A stretch of DNA of 64,000 bases from Nematostella vectensis. Lineage: Eukaryota > Cnidaria > Anthozoa > Actiniaria > Edwardsiidae. Position numbers and translations under genes: made by a program. The notes beneath the pieces were generated by a model. That model did no database searches. It saw nothing but the letters and a program-made list of their open reading frames with translations, and was not told the origin of the DNA. The stretch is taken from positions 2,294,001-2,358,000 of the forward strand of contig NC_064036.1 of NCBI RefSeq assembly GCF_932526225.1, read 5' to 3'. Positions 49,376-62,500 of this stretch are shown piece after piece (position 1 is the first letter of the stretch; every line of letters begins with the position of its first letter).

Positions 49376-52300
49376 ATTGCGGACGTTAGCCGGATACTGC
49401 ACCTTTTCCGATCTTGCTTTTTCGTAGGGGTTAAAGACTTCAGTACTTGGCTGAGCATTCTGGCCTAATGAGTAGAGAGAAAACAAGATTTTATCAACAA
49501 GGAGAGGTCTTAGGCTTTCACCAACAGAGATCCTAGGCTCCGTATCTCAGATCTCAGGCAATCTGGATAATTTTACAGCTAGAACCCTTTTGTCGCATTC
49601 TTGGAAACCCAAGGCGTCGCGGTCACAGGCACGAGAGCCTCCACCGCCTCATTCTCGCGCCTCGTTATGCTGACCTCGAGGCAATCTGGGTAATTTTAAA
49701 GCTAGAAGATTTTTGTTGCATCCTCTGGAACCCAGGGCGTCGAGGTCACAGGCGCAAAACCCTCCACTGCCTCGTTCTCATGCCTCTTTCGGCTGACCTT
49801 GACACACTGGGTACCCGAGGATGACTTTCTCAAAGTTATTTAACATGTTTGCCTCGGCTGGGCAAGCTTAGATATTAAGATGCACATAGGAGCCAATCAG
49901 CTAAATTCACGAACACAGAGGGTCCAGTTATTTCTGAAGACTGGGTGGGGACTAGGGCTGATTCACCCTAACTTTGTATTTTATTGTTCTAAATTCTCTC
50001 AAAAATACGTTTATAAAGCTACAATTGAATAGCCGTGTGATGACGTTCATTAACGCTGCAAAAAATAGACTCCCATCCAATGCATTATGGGGTATGTGAG
50101 CTGAGCAAGGGTGAGGTAAGCATTGCATCATGGGGCGGGTGAGTTGTGCAATGCATCATGGGGAGGGTGAGTTGTTCAATTCATCATGGGTAGGGGAGTT
50201 GAGCAAGGCATTATGGGGAGGGTGAGTTGTGCAATGCATCATGGGTAGGGTATGTTATTCAATGCATTATGGCGAGGGTGAGTTGTGCAATGCATCATGG
50301 GGAGGGGGAGTTGTTCAATGCATCATGGGTAGGGGAGTTGAGCAAGGCATTATGGGGAGGGTGAGTTGTACAATGCATCATGGGGAGGGGGAGTTGTTCA
50401 ATGCATCATGGGTAGGGGAGTTGAGCAAGGCATTATGGGGAGGGTGAGTTGTACAATGCATTATGGGGAGGGCGAGTTGAGCAAGGCATCATGGATACGG
50501 CGAGCTGGTCGTTTCTTCGTGTCATGTCTCTCCTTACCCGATAGTTTGCTGTACTCTGCAGGGTTATAGTCAAATGGCACAAACTCTCGGGTGTCCTGAC
50601 TGATGACGTCATAGGATGGCTCGTCCTCCTCGTCTGACCCAGCTGAATGCTGGGCCTCGTTTCCAGTCTTTTTCCTATGGCGTCTCTTTCTGCTGTTATC
50701 TTTGCCAGCACCCTTTATTGTGAAATTTGGTGATATAAGAGGGAGGCACGATAGCTCAATGGCAAGCAAGAGGTCTCAGATACTAATTAGGATCAGGAGG
50801 GCTACGGATTAGACATTGGGGACTGGAATCCCTCTTCTCCAAGGATGAGGACGTTAAGCCGGAGATATGAGAGGGAGGCACGATAGCTCAATGGCAAGCC
50901 AGAGGTCTCGGATACCACTCAGGGATAGCTTGGAATTAGTCAATGGGGACTGTGAAACCCTCTTCTCCCCAAAGAAGGACGTTAAGTCAAATGTCCTGTA
51001 TCACACTTTACTTACAGTGACTCTTAGGATTTCATTATTGCCTCAGAACAAAAGAAGAAGGGAATATGCACTTTCTTGTGGAAGCTTGCGTTTAAAAAAA
51101 TAATGGATGCTGCTGGGCGCAGCAAGGAACACATAACAATTGCCAACTAGTATGTCAAATACTCATCAAATACATTTAAAACAGCACATTTGTTGCAAAT
51201 CGGTAAATCGCATTTCAGGGATGTATTTTGTCTTCGAAGCAGGACCAGCATAACGAACATAAATTTTTAGGTTGACTTCTGTAAATTCGCCATTTTGTTG
51301 ATCAGTACGTAAACACATGCTCTTTAAGGGGGGGGGGGACCGGCTTCTTTTGTTGATGAGAGGATGCACTTGCAGATTCTGTGCAAAGGTTTGAATTTGG
51401 ATCAATTATTTTTCTCATTTTTATAATATTTTTATCTTATTCGGTTCAAGTTCGGTTCGACGTATGCCGCCAACCCACACCACACACGATCAGATTCGAC
51501 TCAGCGATGCGACCTTGAATCTAACACACTCGAGCCAATTCACTGCAAACTTTGTACCGTTCATGTACCTTTTTCCAAAACAATAAGTTCGACTGAATTA
51601 GGTTCATGTTTGGTTCGACGGATGCCTTAAGCCTAAGCGGGATTTTTGGGGGAAATAATATTACGTACCTTTTGCCGTAAGGGAGTGGTATCTTCAGGCT
51701 CACTGTCACTCTGTGAGCGGTCCCTCTTACCAGCTGTAACTGCAGGGAAAGAAAAGATTATATTTCATGCACGAGTTTGTGAAATAGTTAGTAATGTTAT
51801 GCTTGTCTAAGATTATATTGACATAGCAAACACGCCATCATTTTAAGCCTCCCCTTAATACTTAGTCACACAAAGCACACATTCCCATCGGGTTATTCAT
51901 TTAAGTAACTGATATATCTTTATAAATAAACTGTTGTCAAATGTTAGAATAACAAAGAAGTGGCTGTTCGCCACTCTTTAAACATGAAGTCACCTTTGGC
52001 ATGATCTTCGTCGTCTTTGGCCACCTTGCCTTGCGTCGAGTTCATTGGTTGCTCTGTTGCATCTTTCCACTGCTGGTTAATCTAATTGATACACACAGGC
52101 GGTTTCAAAGAAGCAATTATATGCACACTCTTTTTTGTACGTTTTGGATAAATTTTTCACAGCTTTAAAGAGCTACGTGATGACTTTTCTGTGGGCCAAC
52201 TCAATAACCCGCCATGGAAGCATGGAAGCTTTCCTAAGAAGCGCTCATCTTTGTGGTCATCATGGTTATCCACTTAATGTAATGCCCAAGATTGCATAGG

Positions 52301-55300
52301 ATTTCAACCTCCAACGTGAGCGACAGGCAGGGGCAAATGGAAATAAAATGTACCGAAACACACTCGAATAACCATATATTAGTCAAGTTTGGGTGGCAGG
52401 CTAAAGGGTCCAGGTACGCCCCTGACAGGAAATCGTTCATGTGCAAATTACAAGCGAAGACGATAACACAGCCCTTTGAAAACACAAGCGTGGCAGGGGA
52501 ACTTATCACCGTTGATAACTGCGTACGTACCTTAGCGGCATCAGCTTTGGGTTGGTTTCTGTTCACTTCTCCGGTGGAGCTGTCCGGGGTCTTGGTGGGC
52601 AACACCTGAAACACATTCGCAGGATAAAAAAAATGACGAAGGAAAGTCAGTCACATGTGAGGCACATTTTGATGCCATTTTACAAAAACTGGAAACAAGC
52701 GTCCAAAGATGAAAATCTAAGAAGGAATAATTTACATCATTCTGTTACACACTTTTTCTTATTTTATAAAAATAATTACACTTTGTATAAGCGTGCAAGT
52801 GCACGAAAATAAACAAATAAAAAATATTTTAGAAAACCTATATTTAAAAAAAATATTAAACTCACCACTTTAAAAGGATTTATGAATGATGCAGATATCC
52901 TTTTGGCTTTTTTCTGACCTTCCGTTTCAGGTGATTCCTTGACAAAAATAAATAAACACAATTCTATACTTCGTCTTCATTATTAGAAGCATGTTTGTCA
53001 TCAAGCCATACTTTATAGAGTCTTTGGGTTAATTAAGTATGAGAATAACATACCTCTCGCTGGTCGAACAGGCTAATAACCGGTTTGACAACCTTCACAG
53101 GTGGCCCTATAAGCTTGTGACCCTCAAAAGGTGCAGTCCTCTTTAATGGAAGGCCTACAGAAACTAATAAAGTAGCATGTTTATATGTTTATATATATAT
53201 ATTTTATATCTGAAACAGCAGAAGGGTGCCCATCGTATTTCATATTTTCCCACATCACTCATACAACCATATATCCCCTTTCCCTAACGCCAGCACACTG
53301 CAGGAGCCTCTTGCTTCACATGTTCGCCAATATGCTTCCCCCTCCCCCTCCCACCTCCCCCTGTAGCTTATTCTGCATGCCCCCCTCCCCCCCACCCTCC
53401 ATCCTTGTTCCCTTGTTAGCTTACCGTCTGAGAGCAGGCGAGGCCTTGGTCTTTTGCCACCGGCTGATTGTGGCCGTGTTGATGGTGATGGGGTGCTAGT
53501 CTGTGGGTACGAAACGTGCAAGAATAACAAAAATTAATAGAATCTCGGGATTCTATTAATTTTAAGAACTACTTATAAACAAAACACTAACCGTCTGTGG
53601 TGTCTGTTGTCGAGTCTCATTCGTCTCTACTGGAACTGTCTGTAATATCAAGCATGTTTACATAAAAGTAAGCAACCATAGTGACATCTCTTCCATCATT
53701 TGCAATGTGATATTATTTGACAAATTTGGCAGTTTCATGAACATGACAATTTCAATCATTTCCTTGTCTAAAAAATCCCACTATAATGTGTAACGTCTCA
53801 ACCTTACCGTGGTAGAAGCATCTCTTGACTGAAGTATTAACTGGTGAACCTCATTTACATATTGCTTCACCAGAGTGGGGACTGGGTTGCAACAGGCAAG
53901 GACACCTTGGGGCTCCCTGTGTCAGAATAACAAGGTTGAGATTTGAACGGAGGTTGTCGGCCTAACACAGGGTACCCAATACATAACAGCAAGTTAATGA
54001 CTGACAATATCAAAAAAGGATGTTCTACCCTCACTCACCTCGGCAACGTCTCGGCAATGGTGAACAGCATGTGATTGGGGAGAACATATCTAAGTCACGG
54101 AAAGCATAGCATATCAATCAAGAGGCCAGTGTCAATGAGAGAGCTGGGTTAAAGGGGCAGCGTCATGGAACTGTGCATGTCTGGAGTCAGTGTTTATTGT
54201 AGGCTTTTAATTTTCTACAAACAGTTGAACTTCAATGTCTTGTTGAAATAATAAGCAATATTTTATTGAGAACTATGTTAATTGAATATTTTTGGTCATT
54301 TCCTTTGAGTTTAAGTCTCCCACATATACCAAAGGCTCATAAGTCAATATTAGAATTTGACTGAAGTTCATTATTGCAATTATAATCAGAACACTGCAAC
54401 GCTAGCAGTCACAAATTATAAGCCTCCTGTAAAATTGCTTATCTCTGAGCCTAGGTCGGCTGGAATAAAAATATTTTTGCACAGGTAACAAGACAGTTGT
54501 GTTAAGAGATTGATAAATTAGTGATTTGCTGTCCACTCACGTTTTCGATGCAAAATTTTACATTTTGCGCTATCCATAATCTAGCGTACCTGCATAAATT
54601 ATTCTCACGCTGTGATGAAAATGCTCGTATTTTAGAGTGCACACAGCTTGGTATAGCATTATTTTACGATAAACACAAACATTTTTAGATGGACAACTCC
54701 AGGAATGATATTTATTTTGGTTTAGAATATAAATTTTGAATTTAGCACTCAGAGCAATTGTCCTGACATGGTCACTCGACAGCTGACTGATAACTGATTG
54801 TTCTTGAGCCTGGGGGTGGGAGGAGCTTTCGCTTTTATGGCGGGACCTGGTGTTTAAGTCTGATAAGGGACACATAAGTAACGACCTAGGATCCGTGACA
54901 AACTCTATCGCCCTCAAAAATGAGAGCAATGTAAAGCATCTTACATTCTTTTTCTTTACTTTCGCCCATCTTAAATTTCGCGACTTTCTTAAATTTCGCG
55001 AAGTTCGAGTGACTTTATTTTTTCATTTAAACAAAAAAATTAACAACTGAAACAGGACCAATATATTGAAACAAAAGCAACACGTTATTTCATTTAAAAG
55101 TCTGTCTTACAGAAAAAAGTATCCAGTGAACCAAAATGTTGAACGTGCATAAAGGCCTCTCCCACCATTGTCTTTTTTGATTTCTTGTCTCTAATTGGTT
55201 CTAATGATTTACCTAGGCAACAGTTCAAAGGGGTGCTTATCAAATAACATGACTTTGCATACTCCGTGCAAGATCCCACTGGGTTTGGTTGGCTATGTTT

Positions 55301-58300
55301 CTAAATACCTTTTCGAGTGACTTACTGTATTTTGTAACACATCGATTATCGAAAGCATATTGACCACCAGTTACACACGTGCTATCAACGTATTACTCAC
55401 CCGTAGCTCTCGTCCTCCCGGCGAGCGATGGTGTCTCTCCACGCATACAGAGCACGGAATGCCCTTAGCTGGCAAATGACAAAATAAGTGGTCAAACACA
55501 GAATGGGACATAAATACTGTATATATGAATTACTAATAAATGTACTTCTTAAAAATCAATCTTTCACAAATAGCTAATCGTACTAACTTTGTCAACTTGT
55601 TATGATGGCGGGCAGAATTACCTGTACTGGGTTAAGGGGTCGGCGCTGCTTCGTATACAAGTTCATGTAGGACTCACTGGTGAACAAGGGTTTCTCGTAA
55701 TGCTGCAGAATACACAACAAACAGAGTAAAGGCACGTAATATCCGTAATAGAAGACAATTTTGCAATTACTCAAGCAAGGGTGGGAGCACATTAGCTATC
55801 TGCTGGAAGGTAAAGGATTGTGTTTTGTCGCAAAAAAAACACACCCCTCCCACAATTTCGTTTTGCACATTCAAAATGGCAGCCTGCTTGCTAATTTTGC
55901 AATAAAAATAAACAAACATGCCATAAACAGACACTTTTTTGTTATTATTTACATCTGAGAATACAAGGGACTATTCACAAGGAATATTTAAAATAACCAT
56001 AATAACCATACGCCATTAACAAGGATTTGTTTCACTTTTGAGTCTAGCCAATGGAAATAGATGTTTAGTGGGACTCAGTATTGCTTTGTGCGAAAAAAAT
56101 GTGGGGTGATTCACCTTATTTAAAGCAGAATTTTAACGACAAAACATACTGTAAACCGGGAAATTTTCATGCCCATTTATTTCAATAACAGCAACTAAAT
56201 CGCTCTTTGCCATACTTTTATTTTCACATACCTGGACTTTTTGCTTAAACAAACAATGGTTTTTCATTTTCTTGTTGTTTTAATTTGCGCGCAATGAAAA
56301 TTCAAAAAGCGCAAACACATGTAGCGATAATATTAAACGTTGTAATTTTTACACGATCACGTTATATTTTCAGCTCACCTTTTGACAAACTTCCGTGCTA
56401 CGGCTATAGACGGAGAGGAGCAGGTTATTGTTTTCGTTTCCTGTTCGTATGAGTTCATTGCGCAGCCTGTCATGGATGTACAACAAGTAGTGGGTATCTT
56501 CACGTGCGTAGCGGATCATCTCTTCCGGGAGCGGCCTAAACAAGAGGAAAGACCAGATGGTATGTTAAAGGGCGAAAGTATCAATAGGTGTAGAGTGGTG
56601 TCTCTATTTTAAAAGGTTAAAATTAGGGTACATCTAGGTTTACATTATGGTACACATACGTTTATGTTATGGTACACCTAGTTTTATGCTATGGTAAAAG
56701 ATAAAGCCTCATTGTCACCAGTTTACTGCCAGTCGATTATGTAACAATCTCCGATAATTTTTAACGGAAAACACAAAAAAACATTTCAAAATCGTAAAAG
56801 CAGTGGGTTTATTGGAAGTTTCTTCGAGGATGTGACTGATAATTTTGAGAGGATGGCATGTTTAATAGCGCAGATTCTAATAGTTTCTTTTGTCCCTGTT
56901 AGGACAGGAAGGTTTACGCTATACCCAAGTTTAAGTTATGGTACACCTAGGTTCGCATTACGGTACACCTAGGTTTGCATTATGGTACACCTAGGTTCGC
57001 ATTACGGTACACCTAGGTTTGCATTATGGTACACCTAGGTTTGCATTACGGTACACCTAGGTGTGCATTACGGTACACCTAGGTTTGCATTATGGTACAC
57101 CTAGGTTTGCATTATGGTACACCTACGTTTGCATTACGGGACACCTAGGTTTGCATTACGGTACACCTAGGTTTGCATTATGGTACACCTAGGTTTGCAT
57201 TATGGTACACCTACGTTTGCATTACGGTACACCTAGGTTTGCATTACGGTACAACTAGGTTTGCATTACGGTACACCTACTGAAGGTTTGCATTACGGTA
57301 CACCTAGGTTTGCATTACGGTACACCTAGGTTTGCATTACGGTACAACTAGGTTTGCATTACGGTACACCTACTGAAGGTTTGCATTACGGTACACCTAG
57401 GTTTGCATTATGGTACAACTAGTTTTGCATTATGGTACACCTACAGTACTGACGGAAAGTAATGCAAAAGAAATTGGCTGAAGTTCGCTGAATTACCTCA
57501 AGAACATCCGAAAACACCTGAACTTTGGCAAATTTCGGAACGGCCAAAATTCTTTTGTTTTACACGCTCACAATCTTTGGTTATTTTCGCCTAAACAGCG
57601 ATTTCAAGGCAAACAATTTCTAGCCGAATTTCTCCCTATTTCACCAAATTTCGGATGGGCTAAAATGTACAGCAGAAAATCCAAAGAATGTACAGATACT
57701 AAAATGTTTCTTGGCAGATCGACAGGGTTTTAAACACTTAATCACTTGCGAATACTGTGTTCTTGTATATTTGCAGGTATATTTCTTTATGAAGAAACTC
57801 ACAGGACTGAACACTCTAATTCTCAGTTGATTGATTTTATAATCAATAACATTATGGTAACAGGTTCACAAAAAGTAGATTAGTCTACCGTATTCTCCAA
57901 TCCGCAAGCTGGTACTGTTTGTCAGCTGTAACACCACAGAACTTCTTAAGGAGGAAAGCCAGGGAAAAACGCTCAAGTGCCAGCACACGCGACGCCTGGC
58001 CAGTGTCGAACATGTTCACGACATAGATACCAAAGTCCCTCTGCAGCCAGCCCACATCCATATCAGCTCCGTGAAATACCTGACAAGTCGTGCAAGAAAC
58101 AGTAAGTTGAGGCTGAGAGTGTTTGACTCATGAAATCCAACACTGTCTAAAGACAGGATGTTAAAAATGTGTTATACCTTTTTGAGAATGTTAGGTTAAA
58201 TTGGTGATGGTGAGGGCAGATGGTGATTAAGGGTGGGATGGATATTTCTCGTTACTTGGCGATTCGGTTGTTAGGCACGCGCGCGATCATCCAGGAACTT

Positions 58301-59518
58301 CACATTTTTAGGCTGGAAAATCGAATGGCGGGAAAAGAATTTAAGTGCATGCAATACTCCTAGCTTCGAAAACAAATGCCGAAACTGACGAGAAAGCGTA
58401 ATAAAACAGCAAATACTGTAACCAAAAATAGGCGATCATGATTTTTCCCCTAGGGAACCTACTTAGCAACCTAAAGTGCTGATTTGAGCAAGAAAAAGTT
58501 GTTTCAATGCATATTTCACTGTTAAGAAGCGAGAGAATAGTCGATATTTTTGATAACAACATTCTTTCACAACATTCACATTTGTAACCAGGCTTTATCG
58601 CAATACTCCATTGCGCATGCGTTGATAGTTCTACTTCCGTTTTTCGTTTCCAACTCTATAATCTTTGAGAAGAGTGGACTGATCGCGATCCCCCTAGGCA
58701 AAGAATATTCACCTAGTTGCCGTCTACAAAACTACGAATCGATTTTCCGATATTTTAAAAATTAAAGAACTTATTTAGAAACGAGTAGGAAAATAAAAAT
58801 TGTGCCAAAACTTTATTATTTGGAAGAATCAAAAATGCATATGTAACTTTGTAGGCACCCTCCTGAAAAATGTTATAAAGCTTCATTTATCATTGCAGAT
58901 ACTTCAACTGCTAAGATTATAGAATTTTTCTGTTGTGACCTGATGTGATGGCGTCATCCCCTGATGACATCACCAAAATTTAGACATTGATAAACAATGA
59001 TGCCATGCCTAAATTCATTTTATTTAAAAAAATATTTAGAGGATTTATAGCGTTTGAAAGTTTCCTTAGCAACGATCCTCAGAGAAATGTCCCAACACCC
59101 TTTAAGTGTTCTACTACCTCTTAATCTAGTTTGATAAGTGAATGACCCATAATTTTCACCAACGTCACATGAACAAGGTATTGTATGTAATGAATGTGTT
59201 CTACCTTGAGTCTGAATTAATAAATGAATTGTGACTCACTACTGTCATGAGGGTGGATAGATATTGATAAAGTGTTTTTATCAATTAATATATTTTGATA
59301 AGTAAACAATAATTTTCACCAACATCATAATAGTAGGTATGTGAAAATAATTTAAAAAAATTGTTATACTGTACCTTGAGTATATTGGGATTCGTAAATG
59401 ACTCATTAAGTAGGTGAAGGTCATTTCGTAGCTCTAGAGTGTCCACAAGAAAGTCATGATCCCGGGTTGAGATCTGCATCAGGCAGACAAAGCCCAGAAA
59501 CGACCGGTATGAGTGGTG
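49352..59518 (-). CDS. EXOSC10: EXOSC10 / Rrp6, nuclear exosome 3'-5' exonuclease (5' part off the right edge)
   Basis: Catalytic subunit of the nuclear RNA exosome (DEDD-Y exonuclease plus HRDC). Exons in the window: 59518-59375, 58079-57889, 56535-56379, 55702-55622, 55468-55401, 54089-54039, 53916-53808, 53639-53592, 53500-53425, 53154-53054, 52937-52866, 52605-52531, 52081-51994, 51739-51669, 50712-50538, 49464-49352; all phases match. Marks: [39 protein letters not shown] (second catalytic Asp), [34 protein letters not shown] (Tyr and Asp of DEDD-Y), HRDC with [20 protein letters not shown] and [20 protein letters not shown], then the variable tail with [13 protein letters not shown] and [12 protein letters not shown]. 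The last exon has [16 protein letters not shown]; its final codons and stop are minisatellite sequence. The N-terminal PMC2NT domain and first catalytic Asp/Glu would lie beyond 64000. Confidence 0.92.
49555..49802. repeat. Two direct copies of a ~125-bp sequence, last EXOSC10 intron
   Basis: Both copies start GGCAATCTGG.TAATTTTA and run through GGCGTCG.GGTCACAGGC and CCTCCAC.GCCTC.TTCTC to GCTGACCT. Similarity is high but not perfect. Confidence 0.75.
50085..50490. repeat. ~30-bp minisatellite, last EXOSC10 intron
   Basis: About 13 units of GCAATGCATCATGGGGAGGG followed by TGAGTTGT, with GAGTTGAGCAAGGCATTATG variants. It runs to within about 50 bp of the donor of exon 50712-50538. Confidence 0.85.
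50735..51000 (+). mobile_element. Tandem pair of tRNA-derived SINE-like units
   Basis: Two ~130-bp copies each start GAGGGAGGCACGATAGCTCA and contain TAGCTCAATGGCAAGC, similar to a tRNA A box, then GGTCTCGGATACC, a degenerate B box, then CCTCTTCTCC and GGACGTTAAG. The promoter-box reading is tentative. Confidence 0.4.
56714..56905. mobile_element. Partial copy of the TCACCAGTTTACT MITE
   Basis: Starts TCACCAGTTTACTGCC and follows 29668-29892 through AACAATCTCCGAT, TTTATTGGAAGTTTCTT and GAGGATGTGA.TGATAATTT. The right terminal repeat is missing. It lies in an EXOSC10 intron. Confidence 0.6.
56925..57445. repeat. 22-bp minisatellite, EXOSC10 intron (about 23 units)
   Basis: Unit GGTACACCTAGGTTTGCATT plus AC or AT. 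It has an AvrII-type palindrome CCTAGG. Two interruptions (ACTGAAGG) recur at a 104-bp spacing, a sign of higher-order duplication. Related diverged words extend left to about 56630. Confidence 0.88.
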
Positions 59519-62500
59519 CTGCAATAGAGGGAAAAACATCATTTAACCCAGAAACGACCGGTATGAGTAGTGCTGCAATAGAGGGAAAAACATAATTTAA
59601 CCCAGAAACGACCGGTATGAGTGGTGCTGCAAGAGAGGGGAAAAACATCATTTAACCCAGAAACGACCAGTATGAGTGGTGCTGCAATAGAGGGAAAAAC
59701 ATCATTTAACCCAGAAACGACCGGTATGAGTGGTGCTGCAAGAGAGGGGAAAAACATCATTTAACCCAGAAACGACCGGTATGAGTGGTGCTGCAAGATA
59801 GGGGAAAAACATCATTTAACCCAGTAACGACCGGTATGAGTGGTGCTGCAAGATAGGGGAAAAACATCATTTAACCCAGAAACGACCGGTATGAGTGGTG
59901 CTGCAAGATAGGGGAAAAACATCATTTAACCCAGTAACGACCGGTATGAGTGGTGCTGCAATAGAGGGAAAAACATCATTTAACCCAGAAACGACCGGTA
60001 TGAGTGGTGCTGCAAGAGAGGGGAAAAACATCATTTAACCCAGAAACGACCGGTATGAGTGGTGCTGCAAGATAGGGGAAAAACATCATTTAACCCAGTA
60101 ACGACCGGTATGAGTGGTGCTGCAATAGAGGGAAAAAACATCATTTAACCCAGAAACGACCGGGATGAGTGGTGCTGCAAGAGAGGGGAAAAACATCATT
60201 TAACCCAGAAACGACCGGTATGAGTGGTGCTACAAGAGAAGGGAAAAACATCATTTAACCCAGAAACGACCGGTATGAGTGGTGCTGCAATAGAGGGGAA
60301 AAACATCATTTAACCCAGAAACGACCGGTATGAGTGGTGCTACAAGAGAGGGAAAAACATCATTTAACCCAGAAACGACTGGTATGAGTGGTGCTACAAG
60401 AGAAGGGAAAAACATCATTTAACCCAGAAACGACCGGTATGAGTGGTGCTACAAGAGAGGGGAAAACATCATTTAACCCAGAAACGACCGGTATGAGTGG
60501 TGCTGCAATAGAGGGAAAAAACATCATTTAACCCAGAAACGACCGGTATGAGTGGTGCTACAAGAGAGGGGAAAGCATCATTTAACCCAGAAACGACCGG
60601 TATGAGTGGTGCTGCAAGAGAGGGAAAAACATCATTTAACCCAGAAACGACCGGTATGAGTGGTGCTGCAAGAGAAGGGAAAAACATCATTTAACCCAGA
60701 AACGACTGGTATGAGTGGTGCTGCAAGAGAGGGGAAAAACATCATTTAACCCAGAAACGACCGGTATGAGTAGTGCTACAAGAGAGGGGAAAACATCATT
60801 TAACCCAGAAACGACCGGTATGAGTGGTGCTACAAGAGAGGGAAAAACATCATTTAACCCAGAAACGACCGGTATTAGTGGTGCTACAAGAGAGGGAAAA
60901 ACATCATTTAACCCAGAAACGACCGGTATGAGTGGTGCTGCAAGAGAGGGGAAAACATCATTTAACCCAGAAACGACCAGTATGAGTGGTGCTGCAATAG
61001 AGGGAAAAACATCATTTAACCCAGAAACGACCGGTATGAGTGGTGCTACAAGAGAAGGAAAAACATCATTTAACCCAGAAACGACCGGTATGAGTGGTGC
61101 TGCAATAGAGGGGAAAAACATCATTTAACCCAGAAACGACCGGTATGAGTAGTGCTGCAAGAGAGGGGAAAAACATCATTTAACCCAGAAACGACCGGTA
61201 TGAGTGGTGCTGCAAGAGAGGGAAAAACATCATTTAACCCAGAAACGACCGGTATGAGTGGTGCTGCAATAGAGGGAAAAAACATCATTTAACCCAGAAA
61301 CGACCGGTATGAGTGGTGCTACAAGAGAAGGGAAAAACATCATTTAACCCAGAAACGACCGGTATGAGTGGTGCTACAAGAGAGGGAAAAACATCATTTA
61401 ACCCAGAAACGACCGGTATGAGTGGTGCTACAAGAGAGGGAAAAACATCATTTAACACAGAAACGACCGGTATGAGTGGTGCTGCAAGAGAGGGGAAAAC
61501 ATCATTTAACCCAGAAACGACCGGTATGAGTGGTGCTGCAAGAGAGGGGAAAAACATCATTTAACCCAGAAACGACCGGTATGAGTGGTGCTGCAAGAGA
61601 AGGGAAAAACATCATTTAACCCAGAAACGACCGGTATGAGTGGTGCTACAAGAGAGGGAAAAACATCATTTAACCCAGAAACGACCGGTATGAGTGGTGC
61701 TACAAGAGAGGGGAAAACATCATTTAACCCAGAAACGACCAGTATGAGTAGTGCTACAAGAGAGGGGAAAACATCATTTAACCCAGAAACGACCGGTATG
61801 AGTAGTGCTACAAGAGAGGGAAAAACATCATTTAACCCAGAAACGACCGGTATGAGTAGTGCTACAAGAGAGGGGAAAACATCATTTAACCCAGAAACGA
61901 CCGGTATGAGTGGTGCTACAAGAGAGGGAAAAACATCATTTAACCCAGAAACGACCGGTATGAGTGGTGCTACAAGAGAGGGGAAAACATCATTTAACCC
62001 AGAAACGACCAGTATGAGTAGTGCTACAAGAGAGGGGAAAACATCATTTAACCCAGAAACGACCGGTATGAGTAGTGCTACAAGAGAGGGAAAAACATCA
62101 TTTAACCCAGAAACGACCGGTATGAGTAGTGCTACAAGAGAGGGGAAAACATCATTTAACCCAGAAACGACCGGTATGAGTGGTGCTACAAGAGAGGGAA
62201 AAACATCATTTAACCCAGAAACGACCGGTATGAGTGGTGCTACAAGAGAGGGGAAAACATCATTTAACCCAGAAACGACCGGTATGAGTGGTGCTACAAG
62301 AGAGGGAAAAACATCATTTAACCCAGAAACGACCGGTATGAGTGGTGCTACAAGAGAGGGGAAAACGTCATTTAACCCAGAAACGACCGGTATGAGTAGT
62401 GCTGCAAGAGAGGGAAAAACATCATTTAACCCAGAAACGACCGGTATGAGTGGTGCTACAAGAGAGGGGAAAACATCATTTAACCCAGAAACGACCGGTA

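Noticed and set aside
48377..49389. Three overlapping ~245-codon frames
   Set aside because: 28-bp repeat with no stop in any of three phases; low-complexity products differing only by frame.
50461..50537. EXOSC10 ending at the TAA at 50461-50463
   Set aside because: The read-through C terminus runs into minisatellite DNA, whereas a good donor (TCGG before GTAAGG, 50537) joins in phase to an exon at 49464 with family-like VFNPYEKAR. It may still exist as a minor form.
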